A stretch of 64,000 bases of DNA from contig CAJNDS010000644.1 in assembly GCA_905221605.1 (NCBI GenBank), positions 35,714 to 99,713 on the forward strand, in the 5' to 3' direction. Position 1 is the stretch's first letter. Every line of letters starts with the position of its first letter. A model generated the notes under the pieces. It did no database searches, was not told the origin of the DNA, and saw nothing but the letters and a program-made list of their open reading frames with translations. Below are positions 29,465 to 39,343 of the stretch, piece by piece. This stretch comes from Symbiodinium natans (Eukaryota > Sar > Dinophyceae > Suessiales > Symbiodiniaceae). The position numbers were made by a program, and so were the translations under genes.

Positions 29465-31513
29465 ATGACGAGGTACGGCTCTCTTATCGCCGCCATTCTG
29501 ACCTTGTTCCAGGCATGCTCTGCCTCCATATGCGGCGCAGCACCTGAGGCACCCTGGGCATGCGCGGACTACGAGAACGACTGCCTTGCTGGAAGGGCTG
29601 CCGAACCATGTGTGTGCCTTAAAGGCTATCACCATGTTGGCAAGGAGAGCTGGTCTCCTTCAATTCACAAGAATTACGAGTTTACATGCTGCCCGGGAGA
29701 GGGCAAAGGCAACAGCTGTGGTGAGGATAGCTACGTCCAGGTTATATTCCCTTCCCTGCTGGGTGTTGGTTTACTTGGAGTCACCATAAGCACCATCGTC
29801 ATCCAACGTCGGCAAGGTCTCGCGCCTTTGACAAAGGAAGACCTCGCGGTCACAGAGAACCCCGTGATGCTTGATGGTTCAAGGCTGCATCAAATGGTCG
29901 AGAAAAGCATGTGGTGCGTAACGCTCGACGACTTGAGACAATTTGGTCGCCTTGTTCGGCACGCCATTGCAAAAGGAGCAATTCAACCCACAGACCAAGA
30001 TCCATTTGACACTGCAGACATCAGGATTGGCCCATCCGTGTACACGGTCACCATGCAATACATCAAGCCAGTGACTGCTGCAGCCGGCAACCCGAGCTGG
30101 GCATTAATGAAGCACCCGAAAGGATTAGTGTGTGACTTGTTCATTACGCATGGATGGGCTGAGGGCATTTTCGAATTTGTGGACCAGGTGGTGAACTCAT
30201 GGCCACCGGGTGCAAAAAGTGCGTACGTTTGCTTCCTGTCCAACCCACAGAATCTGGACATTGCAGAGATGATAGCAAATCCCGAAGAGTCGCCTTTTGC
30301 CAAAGCGCTGGCGTCAGCAACAGAGGTCCTGGCAGCACCAAACCGGAAAGAAAGCATCTATCAGAGAGCCTGGTGTTGTTTTGAGGCCTACCTGGCATAC
30401 AGCTGGGGCAAGCCGATTTACACCGCCTTTTCTCCGCCACCACATTTCTGGTCGAAGTCATTGCGTGCATCGAGCTGGGCATTGCTCATGTTGGGCACCT
30501 GCGTCAGCGTGGTGATGATCGGGAACAGGCAGTGGGCACTGGTCAAGGCCAGTCATATCAACTTGATGACGCCCATTTTTGCAGGCCTGGCGGCTCTTTG
30601 CGGCTGTATGTTCACCTTCTTGATGAGGGCGGGCAAGTGTCACTGGAAGCTCACTGAAGCTGCAGTCTTTGGATGCAGCACCTTTACTGCATGCTATGTA
30701 GCAACCTACACCTTCGACAACTCTCTAAGAAGGCCTGCGTGCTTCGTGCCCATGTTCATGGCTCCGATTTGTGCCTGGGCGCTGGAGTGCGATCGGCTTA
30801 TGGGTTTGGAGGCTGCCAAGCAGGCCAGGCACTTGCGTGCCGGATTCACGGGAAAAATCCGTGATGCGAAGACCTCCAACCCGGTTGATGGTGAGCAGAT
30901 ACTGAACAGCATTGAGCGCAGTGGATTGGAAGCGGCTGTCGATGAAGCCGTGGCGGTGCTTCTTCGGATGTATCTGTCCACCCCAACGCTACGCCATGCC
31001 ACAGCAGTCGCGGGGACATTGGGAAATGGACTGAACTGGAGCCGCAGCATCTTTGCATACAGCATGTGGCTCTGGCTTCTGCAGGCCTTCAATACTCCCT
31101 TGTGGCGGACTGAGCCAGGGTTTGAATGGATCCCGCCAGTGGCCGGAGTGGAAGTCGTCCTTATGGGCATTCTTCCGCAGCTGCAAGCCCGAGACCGAAG
31201 GCCTTTTGCTAACAGAGCCCAGTCCCTTCTGCTGCTCTTCGTTCCCTTGTTCATTCCGGGCATCAATCTTGGAGGCAAGTGGAGGGATGCTATTTTGCAC
31301 GCTGCTGCGGCTCCTTTGATGATCCTGGTTGCTGCTGCCGGGCCCAGGTACACCGCACGCTTCCCGCTGTTGGGCCCCCCGATCGTCCGCTTGTTGTTTG
31401 GACGCAATCCCTTCCGGCGAGAGACGGAGGGCCAGAAGGGAGACGCTGCGGAACCCACAGCATCAGGGGGAGCACAAGCAGCCGAAGAGGAAGATGACTT
31501 TGTTTCACTTTGA
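29465..31513 (+). CDS. Multi-pass membrane protein with signal peptide, Cys-rich ectodomain and TIR-like domain
   Basis: 682 residues in a single uninterrupted frame. The ATG at 29465 begins a clear signal peptide (hydrophobic core LIAAILTLF, cleavage near residue 20), although the frame is also open upstream. Residues 21-90 are Cys-rich (CVCLKGYH, FTCCPGEG). A first membrane span follows (VIFPSLLGVGLLGVTISTIV). Residues about 217-312 contain LVCDLFITHGWAEGIFEFV, FAKALASATEVL and RAWCCFEAYLAYSWGKPIY. This order resembles TIR-like domains common in dinoflagellate and diatom proteins, where a Ser/Thr-His-x-W segment begins the domain and a Trp-Cys-x-x-Glu segment lies in a later helix. At least seven more hydrophobic spans follow (about 335-460 and 525-655), and the tail is acidic. 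Signalling is plausible, but no ligand or enzyme activity can be inferred. Confidence 0.7.
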   Translation: MTRYGSLIAAILTLFQACSASICGAAPEAPWACADYENDCLAGRAAEPCVCLKGYHHVGKESWSPSIHKNYEFTCCPGEGKGNSCGEDSYVQVIFPSLLGVGLLGVTISTIVIQRRQGLAPLTKEDLAVTENPVMLDGSRLHQMVEKSMWCVTLDDLRQFGRLVRHAIAKGAIQPTDQDPFDTADIRIGPSVYTVTMQYIKPVTAAAGNPSWALMKHPKGLVCDLFITHGWAEGIFEFVDQVVNSWPPGAKSAYVCFLSNPQNLDIAEMIANPEESPFAKALASATEVLAAPNRKESIYQRAWCCFEAYLAYSWGKPIYTAFSPPPHFWSKSLRASSWALLMLGTCVSVVMIGNRQWALVKASHINLMTPIFAGLAALCGCMFTFLMRAGKCHWKLTEAAVFGCSTFTACYVATYTFDNSLRRPACFVPMFMAPICAWALECDRLMGLEAAKQARHLRAGFTGKIRDAKTSNPVDGEQILNSIERSGLEAAVDEAVAVLLRMYLSTPTLRHATAVAGTLGNGLNWSRSIFAYSMWLWLLQAFNTPLWRTEPGFEWIPPVAGVEVVLMGILPQLQARDRRPFANRAQSLLLLFVPLFIPGINLGGKWRDAILHAAAAPLMILVAAAGPRYTARFPLLGPPIVRLLFGRNPFRRETEGQKGDAAEPTASGGAQAAEEEDDFVSL

Positions 31514-33108
31514 GCCTTTCGAAGGCGCGCTGCATGCTTCGACAAATCTGCCGGCAGCTGTGCTTGCTTTGCTTTGGTTCGTCAGCCGAAGCCGTCCCTG
31601 AAGACGAGATCCGACGGTTGGCAAGGGCTTTAGAGTTCCGGGGTTTTGGGTTGAAGGGGTTTAGAGTTTAGGGGTTCAGGGTTGCAGGGGTTTATAGGGT
31701 TTCGTGTTGTTGAAGGCCAAGCCCTCGCTGCTCAAGGCCAAACGCTCGCTCTAAAGGCTGAACCCTCGCTGTTAAAGGCAAAACCCTCGCCGCTAAAGGC
31801 TACACCAGGAGCGTCACGCCCCGGAAAGTCCCGAAACCTCATTCCTTGTGTTGAGCCACAACGTCCAGACTCTTCCTTCCAGGCTTTAAGTTCATGATTT
31901 CGTGTTCAGGACACCGGAAAAGAGCCGCAGTTGGATGAAACGGCTAGTTTGGGGTGTTCCCGTTTGTTCAGTCTGCAGATGTCGTTGCCGTTCATTTGCA
32001 CCGTCCGCGCCACGGAATGATGCCGGCACCAGGCAACAAGAAAAGCCACAAGATGTCGCCACGACTAGGATCATGTCAAGACAGCGCTAGGGGCATATTG
32101 CAGATTCTGATTTCGCGCGCAGTTTTGTGGAATAATTTTGCTCGCAGCTAGCACATCGTTGGCTCCGGCTCCTCCCGGGGAGCCCAACTCCCAGCGCGTA
32201 GAGTTTCGGTTCTCCGTCAATATTGGCGAAAAACGGGCGGGGGGAATGTCGCCAAGTGGGGGACTGCATGTCTGAAACCTCCCTCGTGCCTGCAAAGGTT
32301 TATTCACAGCCGTAGGAGCTTGCAGAGGACATGATTAGTGGCATCATGTGGCTGGAGTCACCAACCAAAGCTCCAGAACATCCAGTTTGCATTCCAGTGG
32401 GCATGTGTAACGGAAGATCCCATCAAGACTCTGCACCCGTCAAGTCCCCGAAAGTTCCGTAAACAGGAAGCTCCCCAAACGCTACCATCATGCCGAAAGT
32501 AGGACTAGGACGCTGAATTTCCATGGCGGGGTTCTTTCGAGTGGCCGTGCTGCTCCTGCCCTTACCGGCGCTGGGGCGCGGGAGGCGTCAGAGTTTCAAT
32601 TCGAGGGCTTCTTGGGGGGTTTTGGGTCGTTCTTGTCTGACTTCTTCTTGCTGCTTCTTCCTAAGTGGACATGAAAAGGTATTAAAAGGACGGAGAGTGC
32701 AGCACGAGCAGCTCGGGCGTCAGCTAAACACAGCCGTGCCGACCTGTTGAGTCTCTTATAGTGAGTTTCGGAGTCTCGGGGGCAGCTCTCGGAGATGCAT
32801 TCAGTGTGCCAGGCTCTTCGCTCTTCAAACTTGCCCCCAGTGCCCCATTCCTAGTGGAGGTCGCCCTCCAGTCTCGCGCTATGTCCGCTATGTGTCAGGC
32901 TTCCCCGTCTTGACACTGATCTTGCGCCCAAGTCCGCGGTTTCATCCCAGTGAACCACTCAGAGCCCACTACAACCTTCGTGTTTAACAGATGAAGAGTT
33001 CTCCGAAACCCTAAACCCTCCAGACCACAAATAGAAACTGCATAGCGTCATGAAGCACCGCGGTCCATTCCAAACAGAAGCCAATATCATAGATGTTTGG
33101 CACCATAA
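31514..33108. other. Intergenic; short minisatellite near the start
   Basis: Downstream of the membrane-protein gene there is a TTTAGGG-like patch (31625-31690) and a ~21-base repeat at about 31716-31803 with cores CCCTCGCTG and AAAGGC. No gene is recognised in the rest. Confidence 0.5.
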
Positions 33109-33470
33109 CATATAGGCATTTTGGCTGGTTTGGCGGCCTTGAAAAGCCCCAAATGGCCAGTTTTAGTGATTGTGGACCTTTTTTGGCTTTCACAAACCGG
33201 AATCTAGTGCAAAAACATAGGGTTTTTTGTGCAGTTTGGCGGCCTTGAAAACCCCCACATGATACATTCTTGTGATTTGTTGACCAATTTGGGCTTGCAC
33301 AAACCCCCAGCCCCGGGCAAAAACACAGTGATTTTCGCTAGTTTGGCGGCTTTGCAAACCCCCGAAATGGCCCATGTTTAAACATGTTTGACCAATCTGG
33401 GTCTTCACAGACCCCCAATCTAGCGCAACACGTAAGCATCTAAGGATTTTCGCTAGTTTGGAACCCCAAT
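33109..33470. repeat. ~106-bp tandem repeat, three to four diverged units
   Basis: Units start near 33109, 33215, 33323 and 33428 and share GTTTGGCGGCCTTGAAAA, followed by CCCC, TTTG(A)CCAAT and CACAAACCCC segments. No coding character. Confidence 0.8.
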
Positions 33471-33656
33471 TTAGGGCCAAAACACAGGAACCCCTAGCCT
33501 AGAGCCAAATTACAAAAAAAATGTCATTTGAGGGCTTGAAAACAGGCTGAAAAAAGCAGGTAGGCGTTTTTCAGCAAAAAGCAAAACGAGAAACTCGTTC
33601 TAAACCCGCAGAAACCTGCACAAAACTCCGGGCCTAAACCCTATACAATTTCTATA

Positions 33657-33950
33657 AGCCCTAAACCCTAAACCTTAAACCCTAGACCCTAGACCCTGAA
33701 CCCTAAACCCTGAACCCTAAACCCAAACCCCCAAACCCTGAACCCTCAACCCTTCGGGGCTTCAGGCAGCTGACGACCGTGAGCTGCCCCACTCGCAGTT
33801 CCCTGCACACGGAATGGGGCTGCCCGCCGCTGGGCTGGAAAACCCTCTGCGTTCGCCAGTTTTTTTGGTTGACCCTAAACCCTAAACCCTAAACCCGAAA
33901 CCCGAAACCCTAAACCCGAAACCCGAAACCCTAAGCCCTAACCCTAATGC
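33657..33950. repeat. Two interstitial telomere-like arrays
   Basis: CCCTAAA with variants CCCTAGA, CCCTGAA and CCCGAAA at 33657-33752 and 33871-33950, separated by about 120 bases of unique sequence. Confidence 0.85.
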
Positions 33951-36900
33951 GAGGCGTGCCTCTCTCGAAGTGAGAGGCATACGCGTACCCCAAGTGGCTG
34001 ACACAGTTTTTTGTAAGTGGATTTGTGTCTCTGGTACTGCTTTCCGTGCGTCCTGGACTCTTCCTGATCCGGTTCCGAGGCCTAGGATCCTGAATGTGAT
34101 TTAAGGTATACTCCTTACTTGAGGGGTATTGAGCTCTTTGGGTGGTATGTTTGGTAGGTTTGAAGAATTGGACAATATAACATGACAGCTGAGTTCATAT
34201 GATTAATTCTCACTCATGACTCTAGGTGATTATCTGTGGTGTTCTCTAGGGCGGTTTCTTCCCCTGGTGACCCTCGACTTTGTGGTTCGCTCTGGAGTTG
34301 CATGAGAGGTTATGTGCCAAGGAGCGGGAGAGGAGGTGTGACAGGGAGATTCCGGAAGGTATAACAGGCGGTTGGGGTCCGAGGGTGGGTTCCTCGTCAA
34401 GAGTGACTTGGAGCAGATACCAAAAGAAAATTCCTGCAAAGCCCCTACAATGTTCATTTACATGAAAGGCAAGTTGACGCGCGCGCTTTACTTGCATTAA
34501 GTTTATCCCCTTCCATTTTCCCGTCTCTGAACCTTCTTCGGAAAAGATCCCCCAAGGGATGGCGAGCTCGGGCCAGAGCTCCTCGTGGACCCGGGCTTCT
34601 CGGGCGCTGCCTGGGGGACCTACCTCAAGGAGCCAGGCCCGGGAAGGGCATGCTCTAGACTTGCACGTCGCTGGGGCGTGGACGCGTGGACGCGTGGAAC
34701 GCAAGCCCCCAAGATCCATCAGCTCACGCCCTTCAGGCGGCGCCAGCTTCAGCTTCACCGGTAACGGCGTGGCCGTCGATGCTGCGGCGGACGACGATGC
34801 AAACTGGCAAGCCGAATAAGGTGTGTGTGTGTGTGTGTGTGTATTTAACATATATACACATATAGACATATATATGTGTATATTTATACATTGGAGGCGC
34901 TTTAGAGTCGAAGCATTCGCTTCGGCTCCCTGAGCTGCATACTCGCCGTGTGCGTGAGGAAATGTGTGCTCCCCCCGGGGGCAGTCTGAAGTGTTCGTCT
35001 CGTTTTTGTTCCCTCAGCTTCCTGAGGAGACGCCGTGGCACGTGCAGCTGACACAGGCGATCTCTCTGGAACAAGGCTCAAACCTCAGGGGATCCGAGCG
35101 GCTCTTGCGCAGGGCTTAAAGTGATGAGGAAGCCTGCCTCATGGTCGCAGAACGTTTGATTGAGAAGTGGTGCACAGGAGCAGTCAGAGGATGTGCACCT
35201 CGAAGCCAGGGATTTGAGGTTCCGGCGCAGCGTGCGAAGGGAATTCCTGGTGTCGAGGATGCAGTCTTTCGTGCCTTGCGCTTTTGTTTTCTTCGCCGAC
35301 AACCCCCCCAAGACTGACATGGCCTGACATTTGGACTCCATCTGCCGCAGCCAGGTGGCGCCACGGAGTCTTTTTATAGCCTGTGCGTCCAGGCATCTTC
35401 CACGGAGGCGCCGCCAAAAGGGGGGGGGTCTCTGTTGCAACAGAGGTGAGTGAGATTGGTACTGTTGGTTTCTACCAGCTCCAAGAGACAGATCTTGTAT
35501 AAGTAAACAGCGAAGGTGATTGTGGCTTGCCGACGAGGGGCGTGCAACAAACTAGGTACATACGCTGTCAGGTCCTTTTTAGCGCAGTGACAGATCTAGA
35601 GTTCGCGGTTGGGACGGTTAGATGTTCGGAGCGTGACCAGGGTATAGAAGTGCTAGTGCGAGTATTGTTTGGATGTATGCGGATATACATGTTGAACAAA
35701 ACGCTTGAAGAGATGCTAAGCATAACGCCATGAGAATTGAACAGAAGGATGCAAGATCAGGAAAGAAGAGCAGAGAAACGTGAGCAGAGAAACGTGACAG
35801 AGGGCACGCAACCCGTGTAGAGCTGCAGGAAGATGTACTAACGTGAGAATGATGACTCTCACCAGGAATATGCAAGGCATGGGGCGAGAAAAGCCTTGCA
35901 ATGAACGCTACCCAAAATCGTAAATGTGCAACATTTTGTCCTTGGCGAGAATCAGTGCCGAAACTCAGTTCAAGCATTGAGCATTGTGTGCTTGGACCAT
36001 TGGAAGAGAAAATAAGAGCCACGAGTATCTTGGCTTCGCAGTGCCACTGCCAGGCACTGCATCTGCACAGAAGCTTCGATGTTCATTTCTTGACTGATAT
36101 GCCTTTGAACCTATTTAGGCATGTGGACGGTGCACCATTCTGGAAAGCTTCCGTCTTCAAATCTTGCTCCTTGAATGTTTGTGATCTGCTAGGCCCTCCA
36201 TGCCCTCCTGCACATTCTGAATAGTCCGTAAACCCGAAGCCCTGAGCCGGAAACCAGACCCTGAAGGCCGGCACGATCCAATTCGCTGTGGACGCCGACG
36301 GCGCTCTCAACTTTGCTGTGGCCGGGGGCGGCGTGCGTGCCCAGCGGCTTGGCGAGAGGGTTGCGGGCTTGCGACGGATGCAGGACCTGGAGCAAGCTGG
36401 GCAGGTTTGACGATGTTTTTGTGGGCGTATCTCGGTATTTCTCAGACACACGGGTCGGGTGATGACTCGCTAGACTCCCTTCACGAGACTGGGACCAGAA
36501 CCCTCCTTCCAGAGGTTCCTTTTTTCGCAACTGCTCTTTTGGATTCTTTTGCCGTGGCTCCAAGACGGGGGCGCAGGATGCACATTGAACAAATCTTTGC
36601 TTCCCTCGTGCATCCTTCCGTTCTTTTTTGGAATGGAGCCCGTGGTTCCTTTCAAGTATCCCTGATGTCCGCGCGATGCTCGCGTTCTGCTCACAGAGCT
36701 CCACTCGGTTTGTGTTTTCGACAGGCGCGGACCCACTGCAAGAAGGATCATTGGAGCCGTGATGCAACATGCACGCATCTCCATGGAACGCACAAGCTTG
36801 TGTCTCCTCCTCTGTACAAGGCAAATGTCTGCTGCTGATTCCATTTCTCTTTTTGGGTCTTCGCTGGACCTGCTGGATTTCTGGCGATGTTCCGACCTAC

Positions 36901-38366
36901 CCGAAGCCTTGTCCCATGAAGAGCGTCGAAGGCTTGTGTCAAGGAAAAGGCAGCTGCAGGATAGAGGCGCAGAACTCTTTGGAGACTTCTTGGCTTCTCA
37001 ACTCCCAAAGCCATAAGCTTCAGACCCTTACTGACGCCTGCTGACCCCTCCCCCCTCTCGAATTCGAGGATGAGCTTGGCCGGCGATGGCCGGTTCCGCA
37101 ACCATTGCTTTAGCTTCCGCAGCCCGGCAGCACTCACGTACAAGTCACCTCCCGGAGACTCGACCTTGGCTCCGCCACAACAAAAGGAGCGCGGTGAAGG
37201 CATGGTATCCCATGGTATCCCTTCACCCGCCCAGTCCGTCAGCAAACCGCCTGAGCCTTTGAGGCCCATACCTCCCACTTAAACTGCACTGTTCAGGCTT
37301 GGGGCCGTCGGATTTCACATACCAAGGTGCGCCGAATTCGAATTCGAGGGACTTTGGCTTAGGGGATTTGGGGTCGGGTTTCCAGCGTGGCTTTTCAGAG
37401 GCTCTCACAGGCTTTCGCATATTGGAGGGCTTCTTGGGGCAGTGCTCGTGCGTATTTGGGAGGCTTCCTGTCTGTCGCAGGCACCAGCCAAAGATCGTAT
37501 GTGTAGTCTGTAATGTACTTTGAGGAGCATGCTGCAGAGATTGAGCTGAACGCAAACACCGTAACGCTGTCCTCTGACCAAGATCTGACTAGCTTTCAGA
37601 AGCCCAAGCCAGCAGCCCCATGGAAAGCTTGAGCCTTAAGTCACAAGCTTGGTGATAAGCTCTGTCACAGACAGTCTCGAACTCAGACGCAAGGAATGGC
37701 TTCGTTTTGCACTTGTCGTAAGTAGGTCACGAGGACTACCCTGTTTCACGACAGACGCAAACTCAGCCGAGTGATATCCCCCATCATATCACACCCGGTA
37801 TGCAGGGCGCGTTGCCCTGGACTTGGGCGCCGTGAAAGACGTGAAGGTGCCTTCCTCTTTATTCAGGAGACCTTGGTCTGACTTTCGAACAAGGTCTGAA
37901 GATCCATGAACTAAGTCTTTAAGCCAGCAGGATCCAAGAGACAAGAAAAGAGCCAGCGGAATCAGCGGCAGGTGAGTCGAATGCACAGGCCAAGTTGCTC
38001 GCGTTTCGATCCGAGGTATGTCACGCATCGCTCAAGCGCTGCGCGGTGCGCCCCAGGGCGATGGCCCCGTCTGCATGCCAGAGAAGACGGGGAGAGAAGT
38101 CGGGGAGAGGAGATGTTCGGAAGTCTTGCGGTTCAGAGGCAGGAGCCAGGAGCTTCTGGCATGACACTCGGGTTTTAAGGGCTGTCAGTGCCGCAACTCT
38201 GCGCGAACCTGAAGCATGAAAATGCGTAAACAGGCATGTGGTTTTCAACCTTGGCTCTCAGCTGGCGGGGTCATCGTGAGGTGGCTGGCATCACGCCGGT
38301 GAGGCGGTGCTACCTCGCTCCGCCACCCGGACAAAGAACGTACCATGCAACCTTCTCCCGAAGGGT
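33951..38366 (+). other. Unassigned region with candidate exons of an unknown gene
   Basis: No gene is identified. The best coding-like stretch is 36267-36408 on the plus strand, bounded by AAG/GCC and CAG/GT. It reads FAVDADGALNFAVAGGGVRA followed by QRLGERVAGLRRMQ. A second lies at about 36832-37015 (EERRRLVSRKRQLQDRGAEL, predicted helical) and a third at about 34560-34640 (ELLVDPGFSGAAWGTYLKEP). They may be exons of one or more host genes but match no family I can name. A GT microsatellite lies at 34821-34842. Confidence 0.3.
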
Positions 38367-38415
38367 AACCCTAAACCCTAAACCCTAAACCCTAAACCCT
38401 AAACCCTAAACCCTG
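38367..38415. repeat. Interstitial telomere-like array, about seven CCCTAAA copies
   Basis: Near-perfect CCCTAAA repeats. Confidence 0.95.
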
Positions 38416-38659
38416 CTGTGAGGCCATGTGGGCTTTAGCAAGGGGGCAGCTGTTGATGCCCGTACAGGGCGAGTTCTTTTCGAGCATGCTCGGTGTTCGG
38501 ACCGTAGTCTGTAACGGTAAGGTGAAACAGGCTTGCCAGGCCTGCACGAAAATGATGGCTACAAGGAGCGCAGGTAAGGTCGAGCAAGTCAGAGCTTGCA
38601 CACAAAAATGGGCGCCCTCAGGGCACGTGAATATGGAAAGGGGGCTGCAGCCCAACAAA

Positions 38660-39343
38660 CTAATTTCCTCTCCCTCTTCCAGGCTTGATAGCCTCACTTG
38701 GTAAAGGGGTCGTCGAAGGCTTCGAACTCCACAGGCGTCCTTGCCGGTCGAAGGAAGCACCATGAGGAGGCGTCTCATCGCAGTACCCGATGAAGTTGTT
38801 GCGCCACGCCGCAGGCAGCCAATCAGGAGCTGTCCGGGAACTCTGGGCCTGGAATGTTACAATCGACGAACTTGCAGACCGCTTAGCACCACCGCCATCA
38901 GCACGATCTTCATGGGGCAAAGAAGACGCGGGTGGCGCAGAAGTCGGTCCGGACTCAACATCAGTCGAATATCTACAGTGGGTCCCCTCAATCCCAGGCA
39001 CCATCTCGACGTCAGCTGACGTGTCACATGCACCAGGAGCAGAAACCGCAGCCTTAGCTTCCCTCCTTTGCTGCCTCTTCCTTTGCCTGCGCTCAGCACT
39101 GCGCTGACGCAGACGACGGACCAAGGCATCATCATCCAGAGCGCCAGTGTCACCACCAGCACTCGGGGAGCAAGCAGCATTCCCCGGGACCATCACTGAC
39201 GCAGCAGCCGGAGCATCAGCCGGCCGCAACGCGGCCGACACAGCAGCAGCGGCAACCGCCGCGATGGTGCGGCGCGGGGCCTTTGCATCGCACGCGGCAC
39301 GCACAGCCGCAGCCACAAGGGCTGAGCCATGGCGCACCGACAT
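38660..39343 (-). CDS. Hypothetical 227-residue Ala/Arg-rich protein, probably transposon-related
   Basis: Starts at an ATG at 39343 and ends at a TAG at 38660. The N-terminus is Ala/Val-rich (SALVAAAVRAACDAKAPRR, TIAAVAAAAVSAALR). A strongly basic segment (RRLRQRSAERRQRKRQQRRE) follows near residue 80. The rest is polar and low in complexity. An Ala-rich then Arg-rich layout is, from memory, common in repeated ORFs linked to dinoflagellate retroelements, but no enzymatic motif is present. A spliced host exon or chance frame in GC-rich DNA cannot be excluded. Confidence 0.35.
   Translation of the reverse strand: MSVRHGSALVAAAVRAACDAKAPRRTIAAVAAAAVSAALRPADAPAAASVMVPGNAACSPSAGGDTGALDDDALVRRLRQRSAERRQRKRQQRREAKAAVSAPGACDTSADVEMVPGIEGTHCRYSTDVESGPTSAPPASSLPHEDRADGGGAKRSASSSIVTFQAQSSRTAPDWLPAAWRNNFIGYCDETPPHGASFDRQGRLWSSKPSTTPLPSEAIKPGRGRGN

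Noticed and set aside
33109-33130. CATTTTGGCT resembling the middle of the dinoflagellate spliced leader
   Set aside because: It belongs to a diverged 106-base tandem unit with GTTTGGCGG; no donor GT in the right place and no full leader.
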